NCBI RefSeq assembly: GCF_002954775.1
Contig: NZ_PJME01000032.1
Location: 44,218 to 108,217, forward strand
Length of the DNA: 64,000 bases
Source: Streptomyces geranii
GTDB lineage: Bacteria > Actinomycetota > Actinomycetes > Streptomycetales > Streptomycetaceae
Reading direction: 5' to 3'
Within the stretch, counting starts at the first letter, position 1, and every line of letters starts with the position of its first letter. Below, piece by piece: positions 9,150-18,711 of this stretch. Below the pieces are notes generated by a model. That model saw nothing but the letters and a program-made list of their open reading frames with translations. It was not told the DNA's origin and searched no databases. The position numbers were made by a program, and so were the translations under genes.

Positions 9150-12100
9150 GTGCCTCCGACTGACGGAGCTGATTCGGGGACGTCCTCGCTGGACAGGGCC
9201 GCGCTTGTCGCGGGCGTACGCAAACAGGTTCGGGCGCTGGAGGTGGATCTCCGTGAGCGCAGCGATGACGTCGACCGGTATCGCGACCGCCTCCGGGGCG
9301 TGTACGAAGACGCGCGGGCAACCGGTCGTACGGCTGCCACGTACGGTGTCTGGCGGGACGAGCGCATCACACAGACCGCCGTGGCCTGGGTGCTGGGCAC
9401 GGTGTTCGTACGCTTCTGTGAGGACAACGGACTCATCGACCGGGTCTTCATCGCGGGGCCGGGGAGGCGTCTGGCGGAGGCTGTGGAACGGCAGGACGCC
9501 TATTGGGCTGAGCACCCAGGGACCAACCACCAGGACTGGCTGGCGGAGGCGTTCACTTGTCTGGCGCGGTCGCACATAGCGTTGGCCCGCATCTTCGACC
9601 GGGAGCACAACCCCGTTTGGGACCTGTCACCCTCCCCGCGCGCTGCGGCCGAGCTGGTTGAGTTCTGGAGGTGGCGGCGGGGCAAAGACGGGTCACTTCA
9701 ATACGACTTCACTGACCCGGAACTCGACACCGATTTCCTCGGTGACCTGTATCAGGATGTCAGTGAGACGTCGCGAAAATCCTACGCGCTGGTCCGGACG
9801 CCTGATTTCATCGTGGATCTCGTCCTGGACCTCAGCGTCGATCCGGCCATCGCGGAATTCGGGCCCCCGGGCTTCCGTGGGATCGACCCGGCCTGCGGAT
9901 CGGGAACGTTTGCACTGGGGTTTTTCGAACGGCTGCTGGCCGCCTGGCGAGTGGAGGAACCCGCGACGCCGGATCACGTACTCATCCGCCGGACCCTGGA
10001 TTCCGTCCATGGCTGCGACGTCAATCCGTTCGCCGTGAGCATCACTCGGTTCAGGCTGCTGATGGCTGCCCTGAGGGCGAGCGGTCACCGGGCCCTGAGT
10101 GAGCTGTCGGGACACGTGATCAATGTGGCGGTCGGTGATGCTCTGCTGGACGGGCGAGGTGCTCCGGGAGAGTCGGCGCTGTCGTTCCCCGGGGGGAGGG
10201 AGGGCGAAAGTGGGGGAATGATGGAAGACGTCGATTATTTCTCCGAGTCGTGCGATCTCCTGGGCCGGAATTCCTACCATGTCGTGATCTCGGAACCTCC
10301 CTTTGTTGCTGAACGCGACAAGGCGAAAAGCGTGGCCTACAGGGAGGCATATGACGTGGGTTCCGGGATGTCCCCGCTCTCGGTCTTCTTTGCCGAGCGC
10401 ATGTTTCAGTTGGCGGTGCGGAAAATCGGAGGAACCTCCGCTGGTTACGTCGGCCAGTACACGTCCAGTTCCTTCATCACTCGTGACTTCGGCGAGAAAC
10501 TGATCGAGGAGTTCCTTCCGCGCGTCGCACTGACCCATGTCATCGACACCTCCGGCGTCTACGCACCGGGCCACGGGACCCCGACCCTGATCCTGGTCGG
10601 TCGGAACGACCCGACCAGGAGTGATACCCGGGTGCGGTCGGTCCTCGGTGTGCGTGGTGAGCCCAAGCAGCCGACGGATCCGGCCGAGGGGATCGTATGG
10701 AAGGCGGTTCTCGACCAGATCGACCGGCCTGGCAGCACGTCGGAATGGGTGAGCGTTCAGGACGAACCACGGGAGCGTTACGCCCGCTTCCCATGGACAT
10801 TGGCGGGTGGCGGGGCTGCGGACCTCATGGACGTACTCTCGCGGGCCCCCCGACAGCTGGCCGACGTGCTCGCCGCCTCGGTCCGAATCGTCGCAGATCC
10901 AGGTCAGCGAGAGGTTTTCGCCCTTGGCCGACCCTGGTTCGCCAGGCATCCGGACTCTGCCGGACTAAGCCTCAGCATGGTCACCGGCGAGACCGTACGG
11001 GACTGGCGTGCGGAAGTGTCGACGGAAATGCTGGCCCCTTACCACCGGGACGACTCACCGCGTCTACTGGACCTTCGTACCTCATGGGGTCGCCACCTCT
11101 GGACGATGCGAGGGATCCTTCAGGCTGCCCCCGGGGCGCGGGAACCCTTCCAGACCGGGCCGTGGTGGACCTGGAGACGCTGGTCCCCCGGCGCCAATCG
11201 GGGACTGGTGATCACGTTCGCGGCCATGGCCTCTCACAATCACTTCGCCGTCGCATCCGCCGAAAGAGCGTACAACAGGACCGCACCCGTGCTGCGGCTG
11301 TCACCGGCCGGGGGCGAGGACGAGAACATCGCTCTGCTGGGAGTGCTCAACTCGTCGACGGTCTGCTTCTGGCTCAAGCAGACAGGCTCCACCACCGGGT
11401 CCGATGGGCCGGGTGTCTCCTCGCCCGGTGAAGAATGGGCACGGACCTACCGTTTCGCCACGAAGTCTCTCCCACGGCTTCCGCTGCCGACTGCTGTTCC
11501 GCTTGCCCGTGCGCGGAAACTGCATACCTTGGCCGAGCGGCTGGAGGCCCAGGAACCGAGCGTCGTCTGCTCACAGGAACATCCGCCCTTCCGAAGCGCC
11601 CTCGACGCGGCGAGGATCAGCCGCGACAAGACACACCATCGGATGATCGCTCTTCAAGAAGAGCTGGACTGGCAGGTCTACGGCGCCTATGGAGTGTTGT
11701 CCGCCGACGAGCAGGCACGCTTGACCACCACCCTCGATGTTGCGCCGCCTTCGCTGCGGCTGGGTGAGCGTGCTTTCGAGATCGTGTTGGCACGCAGGAT
11801 CACCACCGGCGAGGCTTCGGACTCGTGGTTCGTGAGACATGGCGCAACGCCGATCACCGAAATCCCGCAGCACTGGCCGGCCGCCTACAAGCGGGTCGTG
11901 CAGGCCAGAATCGACGCAATCGAGTCCCATCGGGCGCTCGCCGTTGTCGAGCGCCCGGAGTACAAACGGCGATGGTTGTCGGAGCCCTGGGACCGGCGCC
12001 AGGGACAAGCGCTGCGTACCTGGCTGCTCGACCGTTGTGAGGATCCACGACTATGGTTCGAGCACAGGAACGGGGTCGAGCACCCGCGTCCCCGGACGAT

Positions 12101-12776
12101 CGACCAGCTCGCACGGGAGTTGACCACCGATGCCGCAGTCCGTTCCGTGGCCGCGCTCTACGCAACCGATCACCTCGGGAAGCGAGACGCGCCCCTGCGT
12201 GATGTGCTGGCGGCGGTCGTGGCCGACGAGTATGTGCCCTATGCGTCCGCGCTGACCTACCGGGAATCGGGACTGCGCAAACGCGCCCAGTGGGAGCAGG
12301 TCTGGCAACTCCAGCGCAACGAGGACCTGACGGGTGAGGCACTGGGCATTCCCGTCCCGCCGAAGTTCACTGCTGTCGACTTCCAGCGTGCCTCTTACTG
12401 GTCGCTTCGCGGCAGCCTGGATGTTCCACGGGAGCGCTTTGTCTCCTATCCCGGCACCGATCCCGAGGAGGACGGCCCGCTGATCGGCTGGTCCGGCTGG
12501 AGCGACATGGACCGTGTTCGCGTGCTGCTGGACATGGTTGGTGCACTACGGCAGCAGCCTCACCCGAGCGCCCACCGGATCGTTCCCCTGCTTGCCGGAA
12601 TGCAGGAACTGATTCCCTGGGTAAACCAGTGGAGTGACCCGAGAGCACTGGGCGGGGACCTCGACCACGCAGGGACCTACCAACGTGAACTCGACGACCT
12701 GCGCACCGCTTTCGGGCTCGCCACCCACGACTTGACCTCCTGGCGACCTCGGAAGGTCACGCCGAGAGGGAAGTGA
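9150..12776 (+). CDS. Second PglX-like DNA methyltransferase with altered catalytic motif
   Basis: The 1208-residue product is full length for PglX and shares its N-terminal signature (AVAWVLGTVFVRFCEDNGLID) with the truncated pglX at 1-680. It has SAM-binding motif I DPACGSGTF (about residue 246). The catalytic motif IV, normally NPPY in N6-adenine methyltransferases, reads SEPPF with Glu at about residue 382. The stretch after it (KAKSVAYREAY...SPLSVFFAERMFQLA) still follows the PglX pattern. Either the enzyme is catalytically altered or it has become a DNA-binding or regulatory paralog. GTG 9150 is chosen for its GGAGGAG site; the frame extends to 9045. The SWIM gene begins 6 bp downstream, so they are co-transcribed. 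Confidence 0.8.
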   Translation: MPPTDGADSGTSSLDRAALVAGVRKQVRALEVDLRERSDDVDRYRDRLRGVYEDARATGRTAATYGVWRDERITQTAVAWVLGTVFVRFCEDNGLIDRVFIAGPGRRLAEAVERQDAYWAEHPGTNHQDWLAEAFTCLARSHIALARIFDREHNPVWDLSPSPRAAAELVEFWRWRRGKDGSLQYDFTDPELDTDFLGDLYQDVSETSRKSYALVRTPDFIVDLVLDLSVDPAIAEFGPPGFRGIDPACGSGTFALGFFERLLAAWRVEEPATPDHVLIRRTLDSVHGCDVNPFAVSITRFRLLMAALRASGHRALSELSGHVINVAVGDALLDGRGAPGESALSFPGGREGESGGMMEDVDYFSESCDLLGRNSYHVVISEPPFVAERDKAKSVAYREAYDVGSGMSPLSVFFAERMFQLAVRKIGGTSAGYVGQYTSSSFITRDFGEKLIEEFLPRVALTHVIDTSGVYAPGHGTPTLILVGRNDPTRSDTRVRSVLGVRGEPKQPTDPAEGIVWKAVLDQIDRPGSTSEWVSVQDEPRERYARFPWTLAGGGAADLMDVLSRAPRQLADVLAASVRIVADPGQREVFALGRPWFARHPDSAGLSLSMVTGETVRDWRAEVSTEMLAPYHRDDSPRLLDLRTSWGRHLWTMRGILQAAPGAREPFQTGPWWTWRRWSPGANRGLVITFAAMASHNHFAVASAERAYNRTAPVLRLSPAGGEDENIALLGVLNSSTVCFWLKQTGSTTGSDGPGVSSPGEEWARTYRFATKSLPRLPLPTAVPLARARKLHTLAERLEAQEPSVVCSQEHPPFRSALDAARISRDKTHHRMIALQEELDWQVYGAYGVLSADEQARLTTTLDVAPPSLRLGERAFEIVLARRITTGEASDSWFVRHGATPITEIPQHWPAAYKRVVQARIDAIESHRALAVVERPEYKRRWLSEPWDRRQGQALRTWLLDRCEDPRLWFEHRNGVEHPRPRTIDQLARELTTDAAVRSVAALYATDHLGKRDAPLRDVLAAVVADEYVPYASALTYRESGLRKRAQWEQVWQLQRNEDLTGEALGIPVPPKFTAVDFQRASYWSLRGSLDVPRERFVSYPGTDPEEDGPLIGWSGWSDMDRVRVLLDMVGALRQQPHPSAHRIVPLLAGMQELIPWVNQWSDPRALGGDLDHAGTYQRELDDLRTAFGLATHDLTSWRPRKVTPRGK

Positions 12777-12782
12777 CCGGCG

Positions 12783-14495
12783 ATGCGCGCAGTGTCAGGA
12801 GCGGTGCGAAAACCCGTGACCAGCTTCACGGAGGAGAACCTCAAGTCGCTGGCCGGCGCCCCTTCCTACGAGCGCGGGCTCGGGTACCTCGACGTGGTGT
12901 CCGGGGTCGAGGTCGGCGACGGCTGGATCACCGCGACCGTCCATGGCACGGACCGGTACGGGGTTGAGCTGAACCTGGACGGCCCCGGAGGGCTGACCGG
13001 CGAGTGCGACTGCCCCTACGGGCTGGAGGGCAACTTCTGCAAGCATCTGGTGGCCGTCGGTCTGACCGTGCTCGCCCAGAAGAAGAGCCTGCCGCGGCAG
13101 CGCAAGGCGGCCCGGAACCGTGCGCAGGAACTCGACGCCTGGCTGTCGGCCCTGTCCCAGGGCGAGTTGCTCGCCCTGGTACGCGAACAGCTCGGCGAGG
13201 ACCGTCAGTTGCGGCGCCGCCTTGAACTGCGGGCCGCGAGTGCCCGCGGGGACCTCGCCGCGGTCCGGTCGAGCATCCGTGAGCTGCTCGACATCGGCCC
13301 GTTCGCGCGGTACGGGTACGTCGAGTACGCGGACGCCCGCGCGTACGCCGACCAGGCCGGGCAGGCGGTGTCCGCCATCGGGGCGCTCACCGGCTCGGGC
13401 CAGGCCTCCGACGCGATCACCGTGGCGCGAGAGGCGATACGGATGCTGGCCGAGGCGTTGGAGAGCGTGGACGACTCCGACGGAGGGCTCGGGCAGGTCG
13501 GCGACGGCCTTGCCGACGCCCATCTCGACGCGTGCCGTGCGGCGCGTCTCGACCCGGACGAGCTCGCTCACTGGCTGGTCGGCCATGTGCTCGGCGACTT
13601 CGACGGCATCACTGACATCGATCCGCTCGACTACGAGGATGTCCTCGGCGAACGAGGGATGACCGTCCTGCGAGAGCTGGCGACCGAGGCGTGGCGGCGC
13701 AGGCGCACCGGTTGGGCCGAGAAGTCTCTCATGGAGCGGCTGGCCAAGGCTGGAGGCGACATCGAGACGGTGGTAGCCGTGCACGCGACCGACCTTGCCG
13801 CGAACGGCCACACGCACCTGGTCATCGCCCGCGACCTGGACACCGCCGGACGTGCCGGCGAGGCCCTGCACTGGGCGGAACGCGGCGTCCGGGAAGCACG
13901 GGACCTCGACACCGTCGACACAGCCCTCATCGACTATCTCCACGAGCGCTACGAGCAGGCGGCCCGGCTTCCCGACGCCGTCGTCCTGCGCCGGAACCAC
14001 TTCGGCGCCCGCCGCACCCTGCTCGCGTATCAGCAACTTCGCGCCGCCGCGCGGGCCGCGGACTGCTGGCCGGCGGAACGCGAGGGAGCATTGGCCCTGC
14101 TGCACGCAGACGCGTCGGGACGGCAAGGGAGCTGGTACGGCGGCCCTGTGTTGATCGACGCCCTGCTCGACGACAAGGATGTCGAGGCAGCCTGGCAGGC
14201 CGCCGCAGAAGCCGGTGGGGCTACCCACGACCGACAGTGGCTTGCCCTCGCCGACCAGGCACGCGCAGCCCGTCCCGCCGACGCGCTCGGCGTCTACCTA
14301 CGCCTGGCCGAGCCGCTCACCAAGCAGACCGGCAACGGCGTCTACGCACAGCTTGTGGGCCTCCTGCTGAGCATCCGGGACTGTCACCGACTGCTGGGCA
14401 CACCAGGTGAGTTCGCCGCGTACGTCGCTACCCTGCGGGCCGCGCAGAAGCGCAAGCGGAACCTGCTGCGCCTCATGGAGGAGCACGGGCTGTGA
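12783..14495 (+). CDS. SWIM zinc-finger protein
   Basis: The 570-residue protein carries a SWIM-type zinc ligand set: C75-x-C77 and C86-K-H88 in ECDCPYGLEGNFCKHLVAV. SWIM domains bind DNA or proteins. The rest is mostly alpha-helical, with repeat-like helices such as ALHWAERGVREARDLDTVDT suggesting a TPR-like solenoid. It lies 6 bp after the PglX-like gene on the same strand, so the two probably form an operon and may act together. ATG 12783 is used; GTG 12816 is an alternative that starts just before the conserved FTEENLKSLAG. It converges on the helicase-like gene 48 bp downstream. The cellular role is unknown. Confidence 0.75.
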   Translation: MRAVSGAVRKPVTSFTEENLKSLAGAPSYERGLGYLDVVSGVEVGDGWITATVHGTDRYGVELNLDGPGGLTGECDCPYGLEGNFCKHLVAVGLTVLAQKKSLPRQRKAARNRAQELDAWLSALSQGELLALVREQLGEDRQLRRRLELRAASARGDLAAVRSSIRELLDIGPFARYGYVEYADARAYADQAGQAVSAIGALTGSGQASDAITVAREAIRMLAEALESVDDSDGGLGQVGDGLADAHLDACRAARLDPDELAHWLVGHVLGDFDGITDIDPLDYEDVLGERGMTVLRELATEAWRRRRTGWAEKSLMERLAKAGGDIETVVAVHATDLAANGHTHLVIARDLDTAGRAGEALHWAERGVREARDLDTVDTALIDYLHERYEQAARLPDAVVLRRNHFGARRTLLAYQQLRAAARAADCWPAEREGALALLHADASGRQGSWYGGPVLIDALLDDKDVEAAWQAAAEAGGATHDRQWLALADQARAARPADALGVYLRLAEPLTKQTGNGVYAQLVGLLLSIRDCHRLLGTPGEFAAYVATLRAAQKRKRNLLRLMEEHGL

Positions 14496-14543
14496 GCGGG
14501 ACAACGCCACGACTGCTCACACACAGCCCCTGCACACGGCGAA

Positions 14544-16484
14544 CTACACGAGCGCGGGCGCCCCAACCCCAGACACCGGCTGCGTCAGCGACCGCAGTTT
14601 CTCCCGAGTCTCCGGGTCCGTCGAGTACACGATCGTGCCGATCATGCCCCGAGTCAGCAGCACCTTGTACGTGTTGCGGATGAGTCGGCTGATGTCATCG
14701 TCCGAGGTTGCCTTCGTGAAGGACGGGTCCTTCGATGCCGTCCGGTCCACGACCCAGTGGTCCGTTCGCCACACCAGGTCGGGGCCGATGATCACGCCCG
14801 ACCAGTCGTACTCGAAGCCCTGCGCGGTGTAGACGCAGCCGACCTGGCCGAAGCCGGCCGGGTCAGTTGCCCAGAGAGGCGCGGGCGGTGCTCCCAGCAG
14901 GGACCGGTCGCCGTACACGTTCCAGGGGCGGGCCCACTCACCGATGACGACGTCGGTCGGTAGTGTCGCCATGTCTGGGGTGACCTTCGTGGTCCACTTC
15001 CAGCAGTAACCGGCGGACATGCGTGCGCCGTAGTCCTCCTCGCGGCGTGCGACTAGGAAGTCCTCCAACTCCTGGGGGCTTTCGGCGGTCAGCAGCTCGA
15101 ACTTGCCGTCCGGTTGCCACTGGCCGGGCGTGCCGCCCTCCAGGCCGAGCAGGTCGACGACCCACTTCTCGTACGCGTCACTGCCGCCGCACCGGAACTG
15201 GCTGTCCAGCTCCACCACCGTGCATTCGAGGCCCTGTTCGGCGGCGGCCCGCTGGATCTCCTCCTTGGTTCCCATCTCGCCCGGTCGAACGACCTGGTGC
15301 TGGTCGAGGAGGAAAACCGGCACGCGGGCCGCGTCGATCAGTTCCGCCACCTGGGGGCGGCCGGTGCGGAGTTCTGCCTTGGTGTAGCGATTGGCCGAGG
15401 TCTTCCGGAGGCGGTGGGCCTCGTCGCAGATCAGTACGTCAAGGTCGTTCGGCTCCGCGTCCATGAAGCTGTTGAAGTACTTGAACAGCTGCTGGACTTC
15501 ACGCTTTTTCGCCCCCGCGACCCTGCGCATCGTCTTCGTGAACGACTGCGACCCCGTCGCGTGCAGCGCGTGCACCCCGCGCCGGTACAACTCGCCCAGC
15601 AGCGACATCGCGATCACACTCTTGCCGGAGCCGGGACCGCCGGTCACCACGACCACCTGCTTGTGGTTCGACCGCTTGGCCTTGCGTACGGCCGACATCA
15701 CCTGCTCGTAGGCGACCCGTTGTTCGGCGATGAGGACGAACTGCTCGCGGTCGCGGATCTCGGCCGCCGCGACCGACATCAGCTGCTTGGAAGGCCGGAT
15801 CCTGCCGCCGAGCAGTACGTCCGCCGCCTCCGCGCCGGGCTTCGCGGCCAGCCGCGACCGAAGGAAGTCCAGGAAGGCGCCGCGCTGTTCACCCGTGTAC
15901 ATCCGGCCGTGCGTGTCCTCCGTGACTGCACGCAGACCTGCGACGCCGAACTCGGTGGCGTTGTGCAGGAACGCGACACCGGCCAACGACCTGGGCATCC
16001 GCTCCAGCGCGCCGTTGAACGACAGCAGGTACTCGCAGTAGCCCCGTACCTGCTCGATCGGGTTGAGGACGGGACGCGTGTACGCGTCGATCCGGCACAG
16101 CAGCGGCTCGTCCTCCTCCGGGTAGGCCGCGCTCCACTGCTTGAGCTCCACGACGACGTACGACGGCTCACCTGTGGTCGGGTGCACGCCTGCGAGTACG
16201 GCGTCCGCGCGCTTGCTGGTCAGGGGGAGGCTGTACTCGATGAGGACCTCGACGTCGTCCAAGCCGGCCTCGACGAGTGCGTTGACGAGCGCCGGGAGGC
16301 TCCGTTCCCAGGACCGAACCTCCGCCGGTGCGGGCCTCCGGCCGTGCTGGTGACGGAAGTTCTCGGTCAGATGCAGCGCCAGCGACCCTTCGAGGATACG
16401 GGCGGCCACGGACGCCGCGGACTCACGAAACAGCAAGAAAATGCCCCCAGGCAGCACGAAGAAGACTCGTGCGGGTGGGGGCAT
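14544..16484 (-). CDS. DUF2075-family DNA/RNA helicase-like protein
   Basis: The ~646-residue product has the DUF2075 architecture: a ~270-residue N-terminal region with nuclease-like elements (YVVVELKQW), then an SF1-helicase-like core with Walker A GGPGSGKS, Walker B LICDEAHRLR, and the late motif VYTAQGFEYDWSGVIIG. Such proteins are common in defence islands, but the exact reaction is not established. The start is uncertain: GTG 16502 has no ribosome binding site, ATG 16484 has AGGA only one base away, and TTG 16436 has GGGGG at good spacing and begins at the conserved LFRES segment. Confidence 0.75.
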   Translation of the reverse strand: MPPPARVFFVLPGGIFLLFRESAASVAARILEGSLALHLTENFRHQHGRRPAPAEVRSWERSLPALVNALVEAGLDDVEVLIEYSLPLTSKRADAVLAGVHPTTGEPSYVVVELKQWSAAYPEEDEPLLCRIDAYTRPVLNPIEQVRGYCEYLLSFNGALERMPRSLAGVAFLHNATEFGVAGLRAVTEDTHGRMYTGEQRGAFLDFLRSRLAAKPGAEAADVLLGGRIRPSKQLMSVAAAEIRDREQFVLIAEQRVAYEQVMSAVRKAKRSNHKQVVVVTGGPGSGKSVIAMSLLGELYRRGVHALHATGSQSFTKTMRRVAGAKKREVQQLFKYFNSFMDAEPNDLDVLICDEAHRLRKTSANRYTKAELRTGRPQVAELIDAARVPVFLLDQHQVVRPGEMGTKEEIQRAAAEQGLECTVVELDSQFRCGGSDAYEKWVVDLLGLEGGTPGQWQPDGKFELLTAESPQELEDFLVARREEDYGARMSAGYCWKWTTKVTPDMATLPTDVVIGEWARPWNVYGDRSLLGAPPAPLWATDPAGFGQVGCVYTAQGFEYDWSGVIIGPDLVWRTDHWVVDRTASKDPSFTKATSDDDISRLIRNTYKVLLTRGMIGTIVYSTDPETREKLRSLTQPVSGVGAPALV

Positions 16485-16502
16485 GTCCTGTGATGTCCGC
16501 AC

Positions 16503-16946
16503 AGAAGGCGGATCAGGAAGCCCGTCGGGCCGCTGAGATGGTTCTCGTCATCCTAGGTCAGGGTGCGGATCACAAGGAGGGGACGGCGCCGACGGAATGC
16601 GGCTGAGGCACGCTCGGTGCGGTCGCCCAGCAAGCTGTCGAAAGAACTGCGACGGGAGTTGGGGGAGAATCCCAAGTCCGGAATCGGTCACTCCCGACGA
16701 CGTGAGCAACGAGTGGCCGCACGACTGGCATTGCAGGCGGGGCCAGTTGAGCACATCCTGCCGGTCGTCGAAAGCGGAACGTGGCGGCACCGATGCAGGG
16801 CCCTCCGGTGGGCGTGTGCTCGTGGAGGGCCCTGCGCATGTCCGCCCCCGCAGCACCTTCGGCTGCACCGTCACTCATACAACGAGGCCCCAACGGAGCT
16901 GACGCAGTACGGCTCTTGGAGCGCGGAGTTGCTGTAGGTTCCTGCC
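16503..16946. other. Gene-poor interval of about 440 bp
   Basis: No convincing gene is seen between the DUF2075 gene and the EcsC-like gene. Open frames here (for example 16563-16937 plus) are Arg-rich, lack ribosome binding sites and resemble no family. The only structured element is a 12-bp-stem hairpin at 16795-16835. The interval should also carry promoters for both flanking genes. Confidence 0.5.
16795..16835. terminator. 12-bp perfect inverted repeat in gene-poor interval
   Basis: GCAGGGCCCTCC and GGAGGGCCCTGC form a perfect 12-bp stem with a 17-base loop. There is no T-run, as is usual in Streptomyces. No gene ends just upstream on either strand, so it may be an orphan terminator from a lost gene or a regulatory hairpin. 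Confidence 0.5.
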
Positions 16947-17792
16947 ATGAAACAGGGCAAAGGGATCGAGAACCCCGAGTCGCGCTTCTCCGCGGTGCTG
17001 CTGGCGGCAGCAAAGCTTCCGGGTGTGCGGATCGACAGGGAGGCGTACCTCCGAAGCGCGCTGGCTCGTCATTGCTCCGAGGACGACATCCGAAGGGCGA
17101 TCGAAGAGACCCCCGCAGCGGCGGGCATCTCAGTCGAGGTTCTCGACAAGTTGGCCAACGACTCCATCCGCTACGAGACCGCCAAGGTCAGCGCCCTCTC
17201 CGCCGCTGCCGGGATACCCGGCATCCTCGCCCTTCCCGCCACCGTGCCTGCCGACCTGGCCCAGTACTTCGGCCACATGGTGCGTATCGCGCAGAAACTC
17301 GCGTACCTCTACAGCTGGCCCGATCTGTTCTCCGACGATGGTGACGATGGTCATGACGTCGATGACGCGACCATGGGGGTGCTCACGCTGTTCTTCGGCG
17401 TCATGTTCGGTACCCAGTCGGCGAACGCCGCTGTGGGGAAGGTCGCCGGGATGATGGCGGAGCAGGTCGCCAAGAAGCTGCCGCAGAAAGCGCTCACCAA
17501 GGGTGTCGTCTACCCGGTGGTGAAAAAGGTCGCGGCCTACCTCGGTGTCCAGATGACGAAGCAGTCCTTCGCGAAGAGCGTCTCGAAGGCCATCCCTGTC
17601 GTCGGGGCCGTTGTCTCAGGCGGGCTCACTTTCGCGACCTACCTTCCGATGGCCAAGAGGCTCAAGAAGCACCTCTCCGGCTTGGAGCTGACGAAACCGT
17701 CGCACCGAGCCGTGGATGACGAAGTCGTGGATGGGGAGGTCGTGGAGGACCACGAGTCCTTCGCCGTAGCAGACGCCGTAAGCGGCCCCTGA
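16947..17792 (+). CDS. EcsC-like protein
   Basis: The 281-residue protein has the central pattern AAGIPGILALPATVPADLAQYF...MVRIAQKLAYLYSWPDL, which resembles the EcsC family (hydrophobic, membrane-associated, biochemical role unknown). Hydrophobic Gly/Ala-rich stretches at about residues 145-165 and 220-240 could be membrane-inserted helices, separated by a Lys-rich segment. The C-terminus is acidic (DDEVVDGEVVEDHE). EcsC-like proteins also occur as putative effectors in conflict islands, which fits this location. ATG 16947 is the first start of the conserved frame. Family assignment is by eye. Confidence 0.55.
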   Translation: MKQGKGIENPESRFSAVLLAAAKLPGVRIDREAYLRSALARHCSEDDIRRAIEETPAAAGISVEVLDKLANDSIRYETAKVSALSAAAGIPGILALPATVPADLAQYFGHMVRIAQKLAYLYSWPDLFSDDGDDGHDVDDATMGVLTLFFGVMFGTQSANAAVGKVAGMMAEQVAKKLPQKALTKGVVYPVVKKVAAYLGVQMTKQSFAKSVSKAIPVVGAVVSGGLTFATYLPMAKRLKKHLSGLELTKPSHRAVDDEVVDGEVVEDHESFAVADAVSGP

Positions 17793-17810
17793 GGCATCCT
17801 GCCTCGGCGG

Positions 17811-18449
17811 TCACCGCGAACCGCGAGAGCCCGTCGACGCGCCGGACATCAGGGGCGGGTCCAGCGTGGCGATCTCCCGGTCGAAGAAAGTGTGGAACCC
17901 CTCGCCGCGCTCGTATAACGCATCGAATCCCGCGTTCGTTTCCCGGATCAGTGAGCGGTCGGTGTAACGGTTGGCGCCAGCCGCATTTCCGGCCTCGTCG
18001 TAAACGACCTCATACATGGCCACATCGCCGAGAATCACCACTTCCGGAACAGGGCGTCCTCGCTCGATGTTCGAAATATCGCCCGCGTCGAGGACCTTGA
18101 TGTCGTCGCCCATGTCCACGCGTACCCGCAGCACGAACAACTCCCATTGCACATACGGCGTGATCGGGAATTCCACGACGCGAAGGCGGCGATGTGTGAC
18201 GCCCAGTCGCGATGCCTGGCGGAGTTCCTGGGTGTAGTCCTCGCGCCGCTCGTCGGCCAGGGACAAGGCCCTCTCCCAGTCGCCCTCGGCGAAGGCCTCC
18301 CAGCTCGGGAAGCCGCGTTCCTGGAAGTGCTGGCCGCGCTCGAGCTTGTTGAGGAAGCCGACCCCGTCGGCGTAGACCCGGCTCAGGTCCGCGTGGTACG
18401 TCGGGCGGTCCAGGCGTTCGGAGGTGCCGTCGGGGAAGGAGTCAAACAC
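17811..18449 (-). CDS. DUF6879 family protein
   Basis: The 212-residue protein matches the actinobacterial DUF6879 pattern, including WELFVLRVRVDMGDDIKVLDA and VVILGDVAMYEVVYDEAG near the C-terminal third. The family is widespread in Streptomyces next to small regulators; function unknown. No membrane segment is seen. GTG 18449 is chosen because the conserved region begins there and it overlaps the stop of the upstream small gene by 8 bases, implying coupled translation. The longer frame to 18587 is a shadow of that gene. Confidence 0.65.
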   Translation of the reverse strand: MFDSFPDGTSERLDRPTYHADLSRVYADGVGFLNKLERGQHFQERGFPSWEAFAEGDWERALSLADERREDYTQELRQASRLGVTHRRLRVVEFPITPYVQWELFVLRVRVDMGDDIKVLDAGDISNIERGRPVPEVVILGDVAMYEVVYDEAGNAAGANRYTDRSLIRETNAGFDALYERGEGFHTFFDREIATLDPPLMSGASTGSRGSR

Positions 18450-18711
18450 TGGGGATGTCCGGTTTCGCTGCGATGAGCATGTTCCTGGGGATGACCACGA
18501 GACGTTCGTCCGACCCGATCGAGACCCCGTCGGGCAGGTTCCTGCCGAGTGACTGGGTGACGTCCCGGCCGATGACGGCGATGTCACCGTTGGCGAGTTC
18601 CCAGATGTCCGGGCAGTCGGGAGTTCCGGTTGTGATGCCGAGTTCCTGGGGTGTTTTCCCCAGGCGTTGTTTGAAACTCGTGTCCGGATCCGCTTCCCAT
18701 GGCCTGACCAT
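18442..18711 (-). CDS. Small conserved hypothetical protein upstream of DUF6879
   Basis: This 89-residue product has no signal peptide or membrane helix. Segments such as DCPDIWELANGDIAVIGRDVT and RLVVIPRNMLIAAKPDIP are protein-like, and small proteins of this kind commonly precede DUF6879 genes in Streptomyces. ATG 18711 is chosen because GAGGGGG lies about 9 bases upstream; the longer frame to 19338 runs through the opposite-strand gene and is rejected. It forms an operon with the DUF6879 gene. No function is assigned. Confidence 0.55.
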   Translation of the reverse strand: MVRPWEADPDTSFKQRLGKTPQELGITTGTPDCPDIWELANGDIAVIGRDVTQSLGRNLPDGVSIGSDERLVVIPRNMLIAAKPDIPSV

